In this document: piece by piece, positions 1 to 8,455 of the stretch
Numbering within the stretch: position 1 is the stretch's first letter
Layout of the letters: the number at the start of each line of letters is the position of its first letter
Position numbers and translations under genes: made by a program
Assembly: GCA_004299845.1 (NCBI GenBank)
Contig: CP036201.1
Span: forward strand, 1,116,001-1,180,000
Length of the DNA stretch: 64,000 nt
Reading direction: 5' to 3'
From: Verrucomicrobia bacterium S94
GTDB lineage: Bacteria > Verrucomicrobiota > Kiritimatiellia > Kiritimatiellales > Pontiellaceae
The notes under the pieces: generated by a model
Told to the model about the DNA's origin: nothing
Database searches by the model: none
What the model saw: only the letters and a program-made list of their open reading frames with translations

Positions 1-2709
1 CAGGCTTCCTGGTCCTGGAATACCAGCTTTGAACCTGTGCATGGTGTATTTGTAACGAATCCGAAAGTACATTATGACGCCGGGATTCATGAGATCAAAA
101 TTGCTGGCCGTTCCAAGGGACATGCCATCGATCGGCTCATTCTTTATCACAGCACGGCAAATGGTTCGACAGCTCAGAATGCCCCCGAATCTGAACGTAT
201 TTCGACAGAGTCCTACGTCTATGAGGCGGTAAATGATTTTCCGGAAATCAATGCCGGAGAGGTAAATTACTATAAGGATAACGGAAACAACGCTCTGGCT
301 ATTAATGCCGCAACGGTAAGCAACCGGGGTAAGTTTGCCCGGGCAGAAACCGTCTTCAGCGGTTCAACAGGAGTGTATGATGTCACGATCACGGCGCTCA
401 GGGAACTCGATGGAGAATGTGTTTATCAGTTTCTTGTTAACGGGGTTGTGAGAGGGTCTGCAACAAACAGTCCCGCTACTGTTGATTATGAGGAGCAGGA
501 TCACACCTTCCGCAATATCACCATTCCGGAAGGAGCCACAATTGCTGTTCAGTCTAAAACAGATTCCAACGGTCTTGTTGCAGAGGACGACGGCTTTGCC
601 TGGGCGCGGGGACGCTGGCGCACACTCAGCGTGGTCGAAAACAGTTCGGGCACGGGACTCTCCGTATCAGCAGGTCCGGATCAGACGCTGTATTTTCCGC
701 CGGCATCCACCCTGATTCAAGGTTCGGCGTCTGATGACAGTGCGGTGGTATCCACAGAATGGACTCAAGTTTCCGGGCCGAATAGTGCGACGTTGTCTGG
801 CACAAATACTGTAACACTGAGTGCTTTAAATCTGATTGAAGGGACCTATCTCTTCCGTCTGACCGTCATGGATGATGAAGGAAATATCGGAATTGATGAG
901 GTTTCAGTTATTGTAGAGAACGAGCCGCCGATTATTCCGACGATTTCGCTTTTGAAGGAGGATTTTGAGGGAGCAGCCACCGGAAGCCAGTCGCTGGCGG
1001 GAACGGTGGTTGAAGCCGCTAATACATTGTCGGCTAAAGTGGTTGAAGCTCCGGCTGCCTTTACCGGTGCATCCGGAAATGTGATTCTTCTTTCAACCGG
1101 TGCAAATAGTTATTCCGCCATACGGTCGCCCGGTGCAATTGATCTGAGTTCGTATTATTTCCGGGATGGTGATCACTATTCTATTTCGTTTGATATCTAT
1201 ATTCCGATCAATCTGGCGGTATCTGTAGGCGGGGTAAATTTCCGCTGGAAAGATGCATCTAACACCGGTAACGGGCCGACGGTTTCTGACTTTGCCACGT
1301 TAAGTGCCGGGGTTCATCATATTGATTATACAGGTACCTTTCCGGTAAATACCGGCGGCAGCGACTTCAATCCCTCCAGTGTTCAACCCTTTATCTGGTT
1401 TCATCAGGATGGTGCTGAGCTTGCTGATTATGTCTACATGGACAACCTCGAATTTAAAATCTGGGCGCCGAATGTGGCTCCTGAATTTGCATCCGATCCG
1501 ATCAATGGCGGTTCGGTGCAGCAGGGATATTCCTACGTTGGAGCACTCGCGGATCATGCATCCGATCCGAATGGCGATGCTCTGGTTTTTTCAAAAACCA
1601 GCGGCCCCGCATGGCTGGAGGTTGCAGTCGATGGAACGCTGAGCGGAACGCCGGCGGAATCGGATGTCGGTACAAACCGTTTTGATGTGGTTGTTGAAGA
1701 TCCCTCCGGGGAAACAGATACGGCCGAGCTGACCATTGTTGTGCTTGATGGACCGCCGCCATTGGAACAGACCATGTTATGGGAAGAGGATTTCGATACC
1801 ATTGCGGTAGGAACCACTTCCGGCAATAATCAGACGCTGGCCGGCACAGCGGTGCAGACCGCGAATACCTTAAGTGGTGAAGTGGTGGCTGCTCCTGCCG
1901 GATTCAGCACGGCCTCCGGGAATGTATTCGTGATAAGCACTGCGGATAATGCTTATTCCGCCATACGGCCATCCGCTAATCCGATAGACCTGTCTTCCTA
2001 TAATATTCAGGCCGGAGATGAATATACGCTGTCCTTCGATATGTATATTCCTGCGGATCTGGCAGCGGCGGTCGGGGATGTTCAGTTCCGCTGGAACAAT
2101 GTCAATGATACTGCGGATACAACATTTGCAACGTTGTCGGCCGGAGTTCACCATATTGAATACAGCGGAATATTTCCTGTTTCGGTTGGGATTCCAACGA
2201 GCTGCAGACCGTTCATCGGTTTTGATCAGAATGGTACGGCCGTATCGGAATATGTTTACTTTGATAATCTGAAGTTTGAAATCGGCCCTGCCGGCGGAAA
2301 TTCCGCTGAAAAAACCGGATTTGAAAAATTCGCGGAAGACCACGGTCTTTCCGGCGGGGTACTGGATGACGATGATTCGGACGGTATTGTTAATCTTCAC
2401 GAATATGCTTTTGGCGGAAATCCGTCGGATGCCGGAGATGCCGGTATTCTTCCGGTGTACGTAGTGGACAATCAGGCCGAAAGCAATGTGTTTAAATATG
2501 TCTATGTTCGCCTTACTGATCCGGACAGTGGAATTATTTACCGTCTGGAGGTGAGCGACAGTCTGAGTTCAACGAATTGGGCTGATACCGGATACACCGT
2601 TTCCGTGGGAACAGAAAGCAACGGATTTGAGTCGGTTACCAATAGCATTCCAATGGTTGGAACAAATCAGTTTATTCGTCTGCTGATTGAATCGGGGGAT
2701 GAAGAGTAA
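1..2709 (+). CDS. Multimodular secreted protein, C-terminal part (5' end outside window)
   Basis: The frame is open from base 1, so the gene starts upstream; an in-frame GTG at 37 is not a convincing start because the conserved-looking text continues before it. About 902 residues are visible. In order: the end of a carbohydrate-binding-like module with the pattern GIHEIKIAGRSKGHAIDRLILY (split here: GIHEIKIAGR then SKGHAIDRLILY), a second jelly-roll-like segment to about residue 215, a PKD/Ig-like domain (about 220-305, AGPDQ start, EWTQVSGP), a roughly 170-residue jelly-roll module (about 318-485), a cadherin/He_PIG-like Ig domain (about 490-590), a second copy of the jelly-roll module (about 591-765), and a C-terminal region with a calcium-loop motif (DDDDSDGIVNLHEYAFGGNP) as found at the end of many secreted Verrucomicrobiota/Kiritimatiellota enzymes. 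The catalytic domain, if any, lies upstream. Similar linker modules occur on agarases, but the activity cannot be told from this part. A terminator follows. Confidence 0.8.
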   Translation, partial: QASWSWNTSFEPVHGVFVTNPKVHYDAGIHEIKIAGRSKGHAIDRLILYHSTANGSTAQNAPESERISTESYVYEAVNDFPEINAGEVNYYKDNGNNALAINAATVSNRGKFARAETVFSGSTGVYDVTITALRELDGECVYQFLVNGVVRGSATNSPATVDYEEQDHTFRNITIPEGATIAVQSKTDSNGLVAEDDGFAWARGRWRTLSVVENSSGTGLSVSAGPDQTLYFPPASTLIQGSASDDSAVVSTEWTQVSGPNSATLSGTNTVTLSALNLIEGTYLFRLTVMDDEGNIGIDEVSVIVENEPPIIPTISLLKEDFEGAATGSQSLAGTVVEAANTLSAKVVEAPAAFTGASGNVILLSTGANSYSAIRSPGAIDLSSYYFRDGDHYSISFDIYIPINLAVSVGGVNFRWKDASNTGNGPTVSDFATLSAGVHHIDYTGTFPVNTGGSDFNPSSVQPFIWFHQDGAELADYVYMDNLEFKIWAPNVAPEFASDPINGGSVQQGYSYVGALADHASDPNGDALVFSKTSGPAWLEVAVDGTLSGTPAESDVGTNRFDVVVEDPSGETDTAELTIVVLDGPPPLEQTMLWEEDFDTIAVGTTSGNNQTLAGTAVQTANTLSGEVVAAPAGFSTASGNVFVISTADNAYSAIRPSANPIDLSSYNIQAGDEYTLSFDMYIPADLAAAVGDVQFRWNNVNDTADTTFATLSAGVHHIEYSGIFPVSVGIPTSCRPFIGFDQNGTAVSEYVYFDNLKFEIGPAGGNSAEKTGFEKFAEDHGLSGGVLDDDDSDGIVNLHEYAFGGNPSDAGDAGILPVYVVDNQAESNVFKYVYVRLTDPDSGIIYRLEVSDSLSSTNWADTGYTVSVGTESNGFESVTNSIPMVGTNQFIRLLIESGDEE

Positions 2710-2755
2710 GAGGGGTTATCAGATAAACCGCAGTTCAATGCGGTTGTTGTTGGGT

Positions 2756-2786
2756 GGCTTCTCCGGGATTCCGGAGAAGCCTTTTT
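2756..2786 (+). terminator. Rho-independent terminator
   Basis: Perfect 11-bp stem (GGCTTCTCCGG / CCGGAGAAGCC) with a 4-base loop followed by five T. It lies 47 bases after the stop of the multimodular secreted protein and before the GH29 gene, separating the two transcription units. Confidence 0.9.
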
Positions 2787-2948
2787 ATGTTCAGCATATC
2801 CCGGTGAATTTTACCGGTATAGGGCCGACTATCATTTGATAGGTTGTGGCAAAATCTCTTCCTCTATATTTTCCCCGTTTGGCTGGTATCGGGCGGATGC
2901 GTAAGTACGAGCCGGTTTGAATGCAACCATGTGATCAATAAGGGAATT

Positions 2949-4472
2949 ATGAAAGCGAAACAGATTATATCTATTTCAGTTTGTGTGCTAATGAGTCTGG
3001 CTTCCTTCGGAAGGGTTTCCGGGCAGCAGAATGTGGATGGAAGTGCTTCGGCATATAGGGATGATGGAAACACCGGAAAAGTCGTGCCTCGGATCGAAGA
3101 GCGGGACGGTAAAAAGTTCTATTACTGGCCGATGTGGAATGAGAGCAAAAACGGGAAGCTGCAGGTGGAGAAACCGCATACCACCCATCCGGATGCGCAG
3201 TGGTGGCCGAAAGCGGGGCTGGGCCTTTTTATGCATTGGGGCATTGTCAGCGAGTTTGAGCCGAACGGTGAAGCCTGGTCCGGACGCTGGACGCCGGAGC
3301 GTGCAAAGAAAGGGACGTTTTATTCGCAGCAGAAAATCTGGGATGCCGCGAAGACCTTTAATCCGACGAAATATGATCCGGAGAAATGGATGTCTGCAGC
3401 TGCGAAAGCCGGTTTTAAATATGCGGTGCTGACAACGAAGCATCACGACGGTTATGCACTGTGGGATTCCGACTGGGCGCTTATGGGAGTGCGGCAGTAT
3501 CTGAATGGGCGCGATCTGGTGGAACCTTTTGTGAAAGCCTGCCGGAATAATCATCTGAAGGTCGGTTTTTATTATTCCGGCATGGACTGGTACTTTATTC
3601 GTGATTACATGAACTTCAGTTTTGATCCGAATAAAAAGATGAACTTCAAGGGGGAGTTCGTGAACTCGCTTCCGAAACGGCCGAAAGCGCTGGCGGCGGC
3701 CTATCGGGAATATAATGCGGCCCAGGTTAAAGAGCTGATTTCCCGATTTAATCCGGATATCTGGTGGGGCGACGGCGGTCATGGGTTGCCGATGGAGGAG
3801 ATTCGTAAGTTGCGTCCCGGTATTGTCTGTAACAATCGTGATCCGGGCGGTGGTGATCACGCCACCGCGGAAGGGTTCGGTATGGCTAAACCGGAATATA
3901 TCAAACCGGTGCTGGCCAACGGCTGGTGGTGGGAAGTCAACAGCATCATCACGAAAGGTTCATGGCACTACGATAAACATAAAAGTGAAGAGGTCTACCC
4001 GTCGGATGTGGTTTTGATGGAACTGGCTAAAGCACGCTGCATGGGTGGCAACTTCCTTGCGAATATCGGTCCGCGTCCGGACGGGCAGTTTCAGGAGCAG
4101 GCCTACCGGCTGTTTGATGATATGGCGGAATGGATGGAAACCAACAGCAATTCTGTTTTCGGCATCAATGGCGGTGGACCCTGGCCGGAACAGTGCAACG
4201 TTCCGATCACCTGTCGCGACAATATCTGGTTTTTCCATGCACAGAAAAAAGACGCCACAAGGAGCAATCCGATTGTTTTCCGCGGGGCTGCGAAACCGGT
4301 TTCCGTCTCGCTGATGCGAACCGGGAATAAACTGCCGTTTGAGTATAAGAACGGGGTTCTGAAGTTGACGGTTCCTGAAAAGCTGAAAGCCGGCAATGTG
4401 ACGGATGTGATTATTGTCGAGTTCGGTAAGGATTTCGATACGTCGCCTTATCTGTTTACGCACTGGGACTAG
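2949..4472 (+). CDS. GH29 family alpha-L-fucosidase / alpha-L-galactosidase, secreted
   Basis: The protein has 507 residues from the ATG at 2949, chosen because AAGGGA sits just upstream and the next residues form a signal peptide (MKAKQIISISVCVLMSLASF); an upstream ATG-less extension to 2844 lacks both. GH29 hallmarks are present: the N-terminal GLGLFMHWG strand, the KHHDGYALWDS segment that binds the sugar, and PDIWWGDGG, where Asp275 is the expected nucleophile; NFLANIGPRPDGQF is the usual late GH29 motif. GH29 enzymes remove terminal alpha-L-fucose; some members from porphyran loci act on alpha-L-galactose, which would suit the surrounding agar/porphyran genes (inference). The protein probably works in the periplasm or outside the cell. 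It is a single-gene unit between a terminator upstream and a decayed gene downstream. Confidence 0.9.
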   Translation: MKAKQIISISVCVLMSLASFGRVSGQQNVDGSASAYRDDGNTGKVVPRIEERDGKKFYYWPMWNESKNGKLQVEKPHTTHPDAQWWPKAGLGLFMHWGIVSEFEPNGEAWSGRWTPERAKKGTFYSQQKIWDAAKTFNPTKYDPEKWMSAAAKAGFKYAVLTTKHHDGYALWDSDWALMGVRQYLNGRDLVEPFVKACRNNHLKVGFYYSGMDWYFIRDYMNFSFDPNKKMNFKGEFVNSLPKRPKALAAAYREYNAAQVKELISRFNPDIWWGDGGHGLPMEEIRKLRPGIVCNNRDPGGGDHATAEGFGMAKPEYIKPVLANGWWWEVNSIITKGSWHYDKHKSEEVYPSDVVLMELAKARCMGGNFLANIGPRPDGQFQEQAYRLFDDMAEWMETNSNSVFGINGGGPWPEQCNVPITCRDNIWFFHAQKKDATRSNPIVFRGAAKPVSVSLMRTGNKLPFEYKNGVLKLTVPEKLKAGNVTDVIIVEFGKDFDTSPYLFTHWD

Positions 4473-4546
4473 AAGCGTCGCGTTCCGCCGTTGGATCTTC
4501 GGTCCAGGGGCGGAACGGAAGTGAAATGTTAATAAAGAGGGTGAAG

Positions 4547-5344
4547 ATGGGCAAATGGGTTGCTGTCTGGGTGAGTGTATGGGTTTCCGGAGTCTATGCG
4601 ATTTCGTTGACGGAGTCATTTATTACACCGGATTCGGTCCGGATTACGGTTTGCGATTATCAGGTTTAAACAGCTTCGCGCATGGCTGCGCTATCTGAGG
4701 GGTCGGGGCTGGTTTGGGGCGGCGGCTATACACATGCTTCGGTCAGTGCGTGGCAGGGCAGTGTTTTGATTTCGGGAAGTAACCGGAGGCTGGAGCTTTA
4801 TGCGGTCGGCAGTGGCGATAACCGGTCTTTCCGGAACCATCCGGCCCTTTAAACATATTCTGGGGCGGCGAACCAATCTGGGGCATTTCCTGATCCTTCA
4901 TGCAAACACGTCTGTTACAAATGAGCCCACAACACTTACTTTGGTCTGTGATTCGGAATCTGAGCCATCGGTGACGGTTGAACCCGCTTCGGCTCTGGTT
5001 TCCAAGGTTTGGACCGGGAGCGAGTTGAGCATTACATTATCCCATGAAAATCATGCCGTGAACATGCGGGTGGACCTGCCGTTGCCGGTTGCTGTTATCA
5101 GCAGGGGGGTGACACCCGAGGGATATTATGCCTTTGATGTTTTAACTTCTGTCGATCTGGAAAATGACATTCAGGTGTCTGGGATCTGGTTTCCAATGTC
5201 TGGAACACGGTGGAAATCGTGATGGATAAGGATTCTTTCACGTTTGTGGATACCAATGCTCCTCGGCATGAAGCTCGCTTCTACCGCGTTGTTTTCAGTG
5301 AAAAGAGTGCTGAAATCCATGTAGATCCTGAATCTGAAAAATGA
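4547..5344 (+). pseudogene. Decayed secreted protein of unknown function
   Basis: A start with a plausible ribosome site (AAAGAGGGTGAAG) and signal peptide (MGKWVAVWVSVWVSGVYA) opens at 4547 but stops after 40 codons at 4667. Protein-like text then continues in other frames: from 4682 (VWGGGYTHASVSAWQGSVLI), from 4800 to 5222 (a stretch with VTPEGYYAFDVLTSVDLEND), and finally to 5344 (FTFVDTNAPRHEARFYRVVF), the last being the F-Y-R-V-V end common on secreted proteins of this lineage. At least three frame breaks are needed to join them, so the gene is not expected to make a full protein. The family of the N-terminal part was not recognised. The gene lies between the GH29 and sulfatase genes. 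Confidence 0.7.
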
Positions 5345-5411
5345 GGGGACGGTTTGATTCCCTCGTGAAGTAAATTCCTTTTCTCGGTTTAAAAACAGAC
5401 GTTGTGCCGGA

Positions 5412-5440
5412 TGTTTTTTGGGGGACGAGTTCGCTATAAT
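5412..5440 (+). promoter_or_regulatory. Candidate promoter of the sulfatase run
   Basis: A perfect TATAAT at 5435-5440 lies 113 bases before the first sulfatase gene. The -35 region is poor (a T-rich hexamer about 17 bases upstream), so this is only a candidate. Confidence 0.3.
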
Positions 5441-5552
5441 ATGAATAGGTTGGCGTATGGAATTCTACTGATAAGTTGTCACAGTTACGAAGGTATATTC
5501 CTTTTTCATCGAGGCAGTTCATACGTGAAATAGATTCGGAGAAAATACGATA

Positions 5553-6866
5553 ATGAAAAAACTGATGGTTCATTTCGGATGTGCAGTGCTGAGTGCGGTT
5601 TGTATGCAGAGTCAGGCTGTTGAACGACCGAATATTGTAGTGATTGTGGCTGACGATCTCGGGTATGGGGATATCGGCTGTTACGGGAGTGAATCGATAA
5701 AAACACCGCATATTGATGCTTTGGCAGCTGAAGGATTGCGGTTTACAGATTTTCATTCCAACGGGGCGGTATGCAGTCCGACACGGGCGTCTTTAATGAC
5801 CGGACGCTATCCGCAGCGTACGGGGGTGATTGGTGTAATTACGGCACATAAGCATCGCCATGTGGGCCTGGCTCTGGAAGAAACCACCATTGCGGAAGTG
5901 GTGAAAAGTGCCGGATATACCACGGCAATGTTCGGGAAGTGGCATCTGGGCTATCAGCCGAAGTATAACCCGGTGCATCAGGGATTTGATGAATATATCG
6001 GATTTGTTGCCGGCAATGTGGATTTTCATGCCCATCTGGATCAAATCGGCGAAGAAGACTGGTGGAAACAGGATCAGCTCTGTCCGGAAGAGGGATACAC
6101 GACCGATCTCATCACCAGGCATGGTGTTGAATTTATCAAACGGAATAAAGATAAACCGTTTTTGCTCTTCTTAACGCATGAGGCACCGCACTACCCGTAT
6201 CAGGGGCGAAATGATCCAGTGCAATATTTGCCGGGAAAAGGTCTGGTGGGGTCGCCGAAGGGAACACCGGAAATTTATAAGGAAATGATTGAGGTGATGG
6301 ACGAAGGTATCGGTCGTATTGTTCAGACTCTGAAGGATTCCGGACTCAGTGAAAAAACGCTTGTCTTTTTCTGCTCGGATAACGGTCCGGCGGGATTGGG
6401 ATCTGCCGGCGGACTGCGAGGTAAGAAAAGTCATGTGTGGGAAGGGGGGCATCGTGTTCCGGGGATTGCCTATTGGCCGGGGGTTATCGAAGCCGGACGT
6501 ATTTCGGATGAAACGGTGATGGGGGCGGATTTGTTTCCGACGATTGCTGAACTGGCGAATGCTCCGCTGCCAAAGGATGTCGTACTGGATGGAATTAATC
6601 TGCTGCCGCATATCACGGAAGGCACTGCGCTCTCATCGCGGCCGCTTTTCTGGGCGAACTGGCGGGGAATGGCGGTACGCCAGGGCAGATATAAACTGGT
6701 AACCCAACCGAAAAACTTTGCTGATCCGGAGCTGTATGACCTGAAGAATGATCCTGCTGAAAAGGTGAATATTGCAGCGGAGCATCCGGAAAAGGTTGAG
6801 GAGCTGCTGCAATGCTTGAAAAGCTGGCATCATGAGGTAACTGACGGAGTGAAAAAGATTCTATGA
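5553..6866 (+). CDS. S1 family sulfatase, secreted
   Basis: The protein has 437 residues, starting with a signal peptide (MKKLMVHFGCAVLSAVCMQS). It is a type I (formylglycine) sulfatase: metal ligands Asp34-Asp35 in VADDLGYGDIG, the modification motif C-S-P-T-R with Cys74 as the residue converted to formylglycine, Lys129 and His131 in GKWHLG, and the late metal motif FCSDNGPAG. It is expected to hydrolyse sulfate esters on a polysaccharide or oligosaccharide in the periplasm or outside the cell; in this setting a sulfated galactan is likely (inference). It is 437 residues, short for the family (about 450-550), without an obvious missing motif. The next sulfatase begins inside its stop codon (ATGA overlap), so the two are translationally coupled. 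The exact substrate cannot be read from the sequence. Confidence 0.92.
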   Translation: MKKLMVHFGCAVLSAVCMQSQAVERPNIVVIVADDLGYGDIGCYGSESIKTPHIDALAAEGLRFTDFHSNGAVCSPTRASLMTGRYPQRTGVIGVITAHKHRHVGLALEETTIAEVVKSAGYTTAMFGKWHLGYQPKYNPVHQGFDEYIGFVAGNVDFHAHLDQIGEEDWWKQDQLCPEEGYTTDLITRHGVEFIKRNKDKPFLLFLTHEAPHYPYQGRNDPVQYLPGKGLVGSPKGTPEIYKEMIEVMDEGIGRIVQTLKDSGLSEKTLVFFCSDNGPAGLGSAGGLRGKKSHVWEGGHRVPGIAYWPGVIEAGRISDETVMGADLFPTIAELANAPLPKDVVLDGINLLPHITEGTALSSRPLFWANWRGMAVRQGRYKLVTQPKNFADPELYDLKNDPAEKVNIAAEHPEKVEELLQCLKSWHHEVTDGVKKIL

Positions 6867-8341
6867 AGTGGAAAGAAAAAGTTTACCTGGGAGTTGTGTT
6901 AAGTGTGACCGGTTTGCCCTGTTGGGCAACGGGGCCAAGCAGGCCGAATATCCTTTTTATTCTTGCTGATGACCTGTGTTACGAAGCGCTCGGCTGTGTA
7001 AACGGAGAGGTGCAGACCCCGAATCTGGATCGACTGGCGGATGAGGGCGTTATGTTCAGTCATGCCTATAATATGGGCGGATGGGACGGGGCACTGTGTG
7101 CCGCCAGCCGGGCGATGTTTAATACCGGCCGTTCTCTGTGGCATAACTTTAAGCTGGATCGTGCTGTGCGCAGCAGGAAGTGGTTGAATCCGCCGCCGGA
7201 AGTGGATACGGGGACCACATGGAGTCAGTGGTTTTCCGCGGCGGGTTACCATACCTATTTTGCCGGTAAGTGGCATACGATTCTGCATGATGCTGAAAAT
7301 GTGTTTGATGAGGTGGGGATCATTCGTCCGGGAATGCCGAATCAGACGAAAGAGCGGTATGAACGGAACTGGGAGCCGGGGTGTTCGGATTGGGAGCCGT
7401 GGGATAAATCCAAAGGGGGATTCTGGCAGGGCGGCCAACATTGGAGTGAAGTGCTGCGGGATGAGGCTATGGCGTATTTGCGTAAAGCTCCGCAACGTTC
7501 AAAGCCGTTTTTTGCATATATCTCCTTCAATGCTCCGCATGATCCGAAACAGGCACCAAAGGAATACATTGATCGGTATCCGCTGGAGGCGATTAAGGTG
7601 CCGGAAAACTTTCTACCTGAATATCCGTATGCACGTGAGATTCAAAGCCGGAATATACGCGGGGAACGGCTGGCTCCTTTCCCGCGGACCGAATATTCAA
7701 TTAAAGTCAACCGGCAGGAATATTATGCGTTGATTACACACATGGATGATCAGATCGGTGCGATACTGGCGGAGCTGGATAAAACCGGCATGCGTGATAA
7801 TACGTATATTATTTTCACGGCGGATCATGGCCTGGCGCTTGGGCATCATGGCATGATGGCCAAACAGAATATGTATGAGCACAGTTTGTGTGCTCCGTTG
7901 ATGGTGTCAGGTCCGGGGATTCCGAAAGGAAAACGTTTTGATGAGCGGATCTATATTCAGGATATTGTGCCGACCACGCTGGATATCGCAGATATTCCAA
8001 TACCGGAACAGGTGGAGTTCAAGAGCTTTCTTCCGTTGCTGAACGGTGGAGAATATCATGAGCGGGAAGCGATTTATGCTGCGTATAAAGATGTGCAGCG
8101 TGCGGTTATTGTGGAGGATTTCAAGCTGATCTACTATGCCGACATTCCTCTGTATCGGTTGTTCAATCTGAAAAATGATCCGTATGAAATGAACGATCTG
8201 GCGGGCAACCCGGAATATGCCGGAAAGATTGAGGAGCTGAAGCGGGTGATGCTGCGTGAGATGTCGCGTTATGATGATGAGCAATTGACCCCACGGCGGC
8301 ATTATCGGAAGGAACCTAAACCGGATACTACCCCGAAATGA
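6863..8341 (+). CDS. S1 family sulfatase, choline-sulfatase-like, secreted
   Basis: The protein has 492 residues with a signal peptide (MKWKEKVYLGVVLSVTGLPC). Active-site features are Asp36-Asp37 (ILADDLCYEALG), the motif C-A-A-S-R with Cys79 as formylglycine precursor (Ala instead of the usual Pro at +2, which is tolerated in the family), K136/H138 in GKWHTI, and the metal motif TADHGLALGHHGMM. The TADHGLALGHHG form resembles choline-sulfatase/phosphonate-hydrolase-like branches rather than the arylsulfatase A branch of its upstream neighbour, so the two coupled enzymes probably remove different sulfate groups. It overlaps the preceding gene by four bases and is followed after 114 bases by a third sulfatase. 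Confidence 0.9.
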   Translation: MKWKEKVYLGVVLSVTGLPCWATGPSRPNILFILADDLCYEALGCVNGEVQTPNLDRLADEGVMFSHAYNMGGWDGALCAASRAMFNTGRSLWHNFKLDRAVRSRKWLNPPPEVDTGTTWSQWFSAAGYHTYFAGKWHTILHDAENVFDEVGIIRPGMPNQTKERYERNWEPGCSDWEPWDKSKGGFWQGGQHWSEVLRDEAMAYLRKAPQRSKPFFAYISFNAPHDPKQAPKEYIDRYPLEAIKVPENFLPEYPYAREIQSRNIRGERLAPFPRTEYSIKVNRQEYYALITHMDDQIGAILAELDKTGMRDNTYIIFTADHGLALGHHGMMAKQNMYEHSLCAPLMVSGPGIPKGKRFDERIYIQDIVPTTLDIADIPIPEQVEFKSFLPLLNGGEYHEREAIYAAYKDVQRAVIVEDFKLIYYADIPLYRLFNLKNDPYEMNDLAGNPEYAGKIEELKRVMLREMSRYDDEQLTPRRHYRKEPKPDTTPK

Positions 8342-8455
8342 GGGTGAATCGCTGAACCTTGAAATACTTAAAAGCAGATTGTCGGAAGACCTTTATATAT
8401 TTAGTGAATCCCGTAGTTTGTGATGGAGATCATGATGGGAAGGAGAGCTTTGGGA

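Noticed and set aside
2340-2420. Dockerin-like calcium loop, hint of a cellulosome
   Set aside because: Only one loop of the D-x-D-x-D-G type is present and it belongs to a C-terminal module common on secreted proteins of this lineage; no cohesins are seen.
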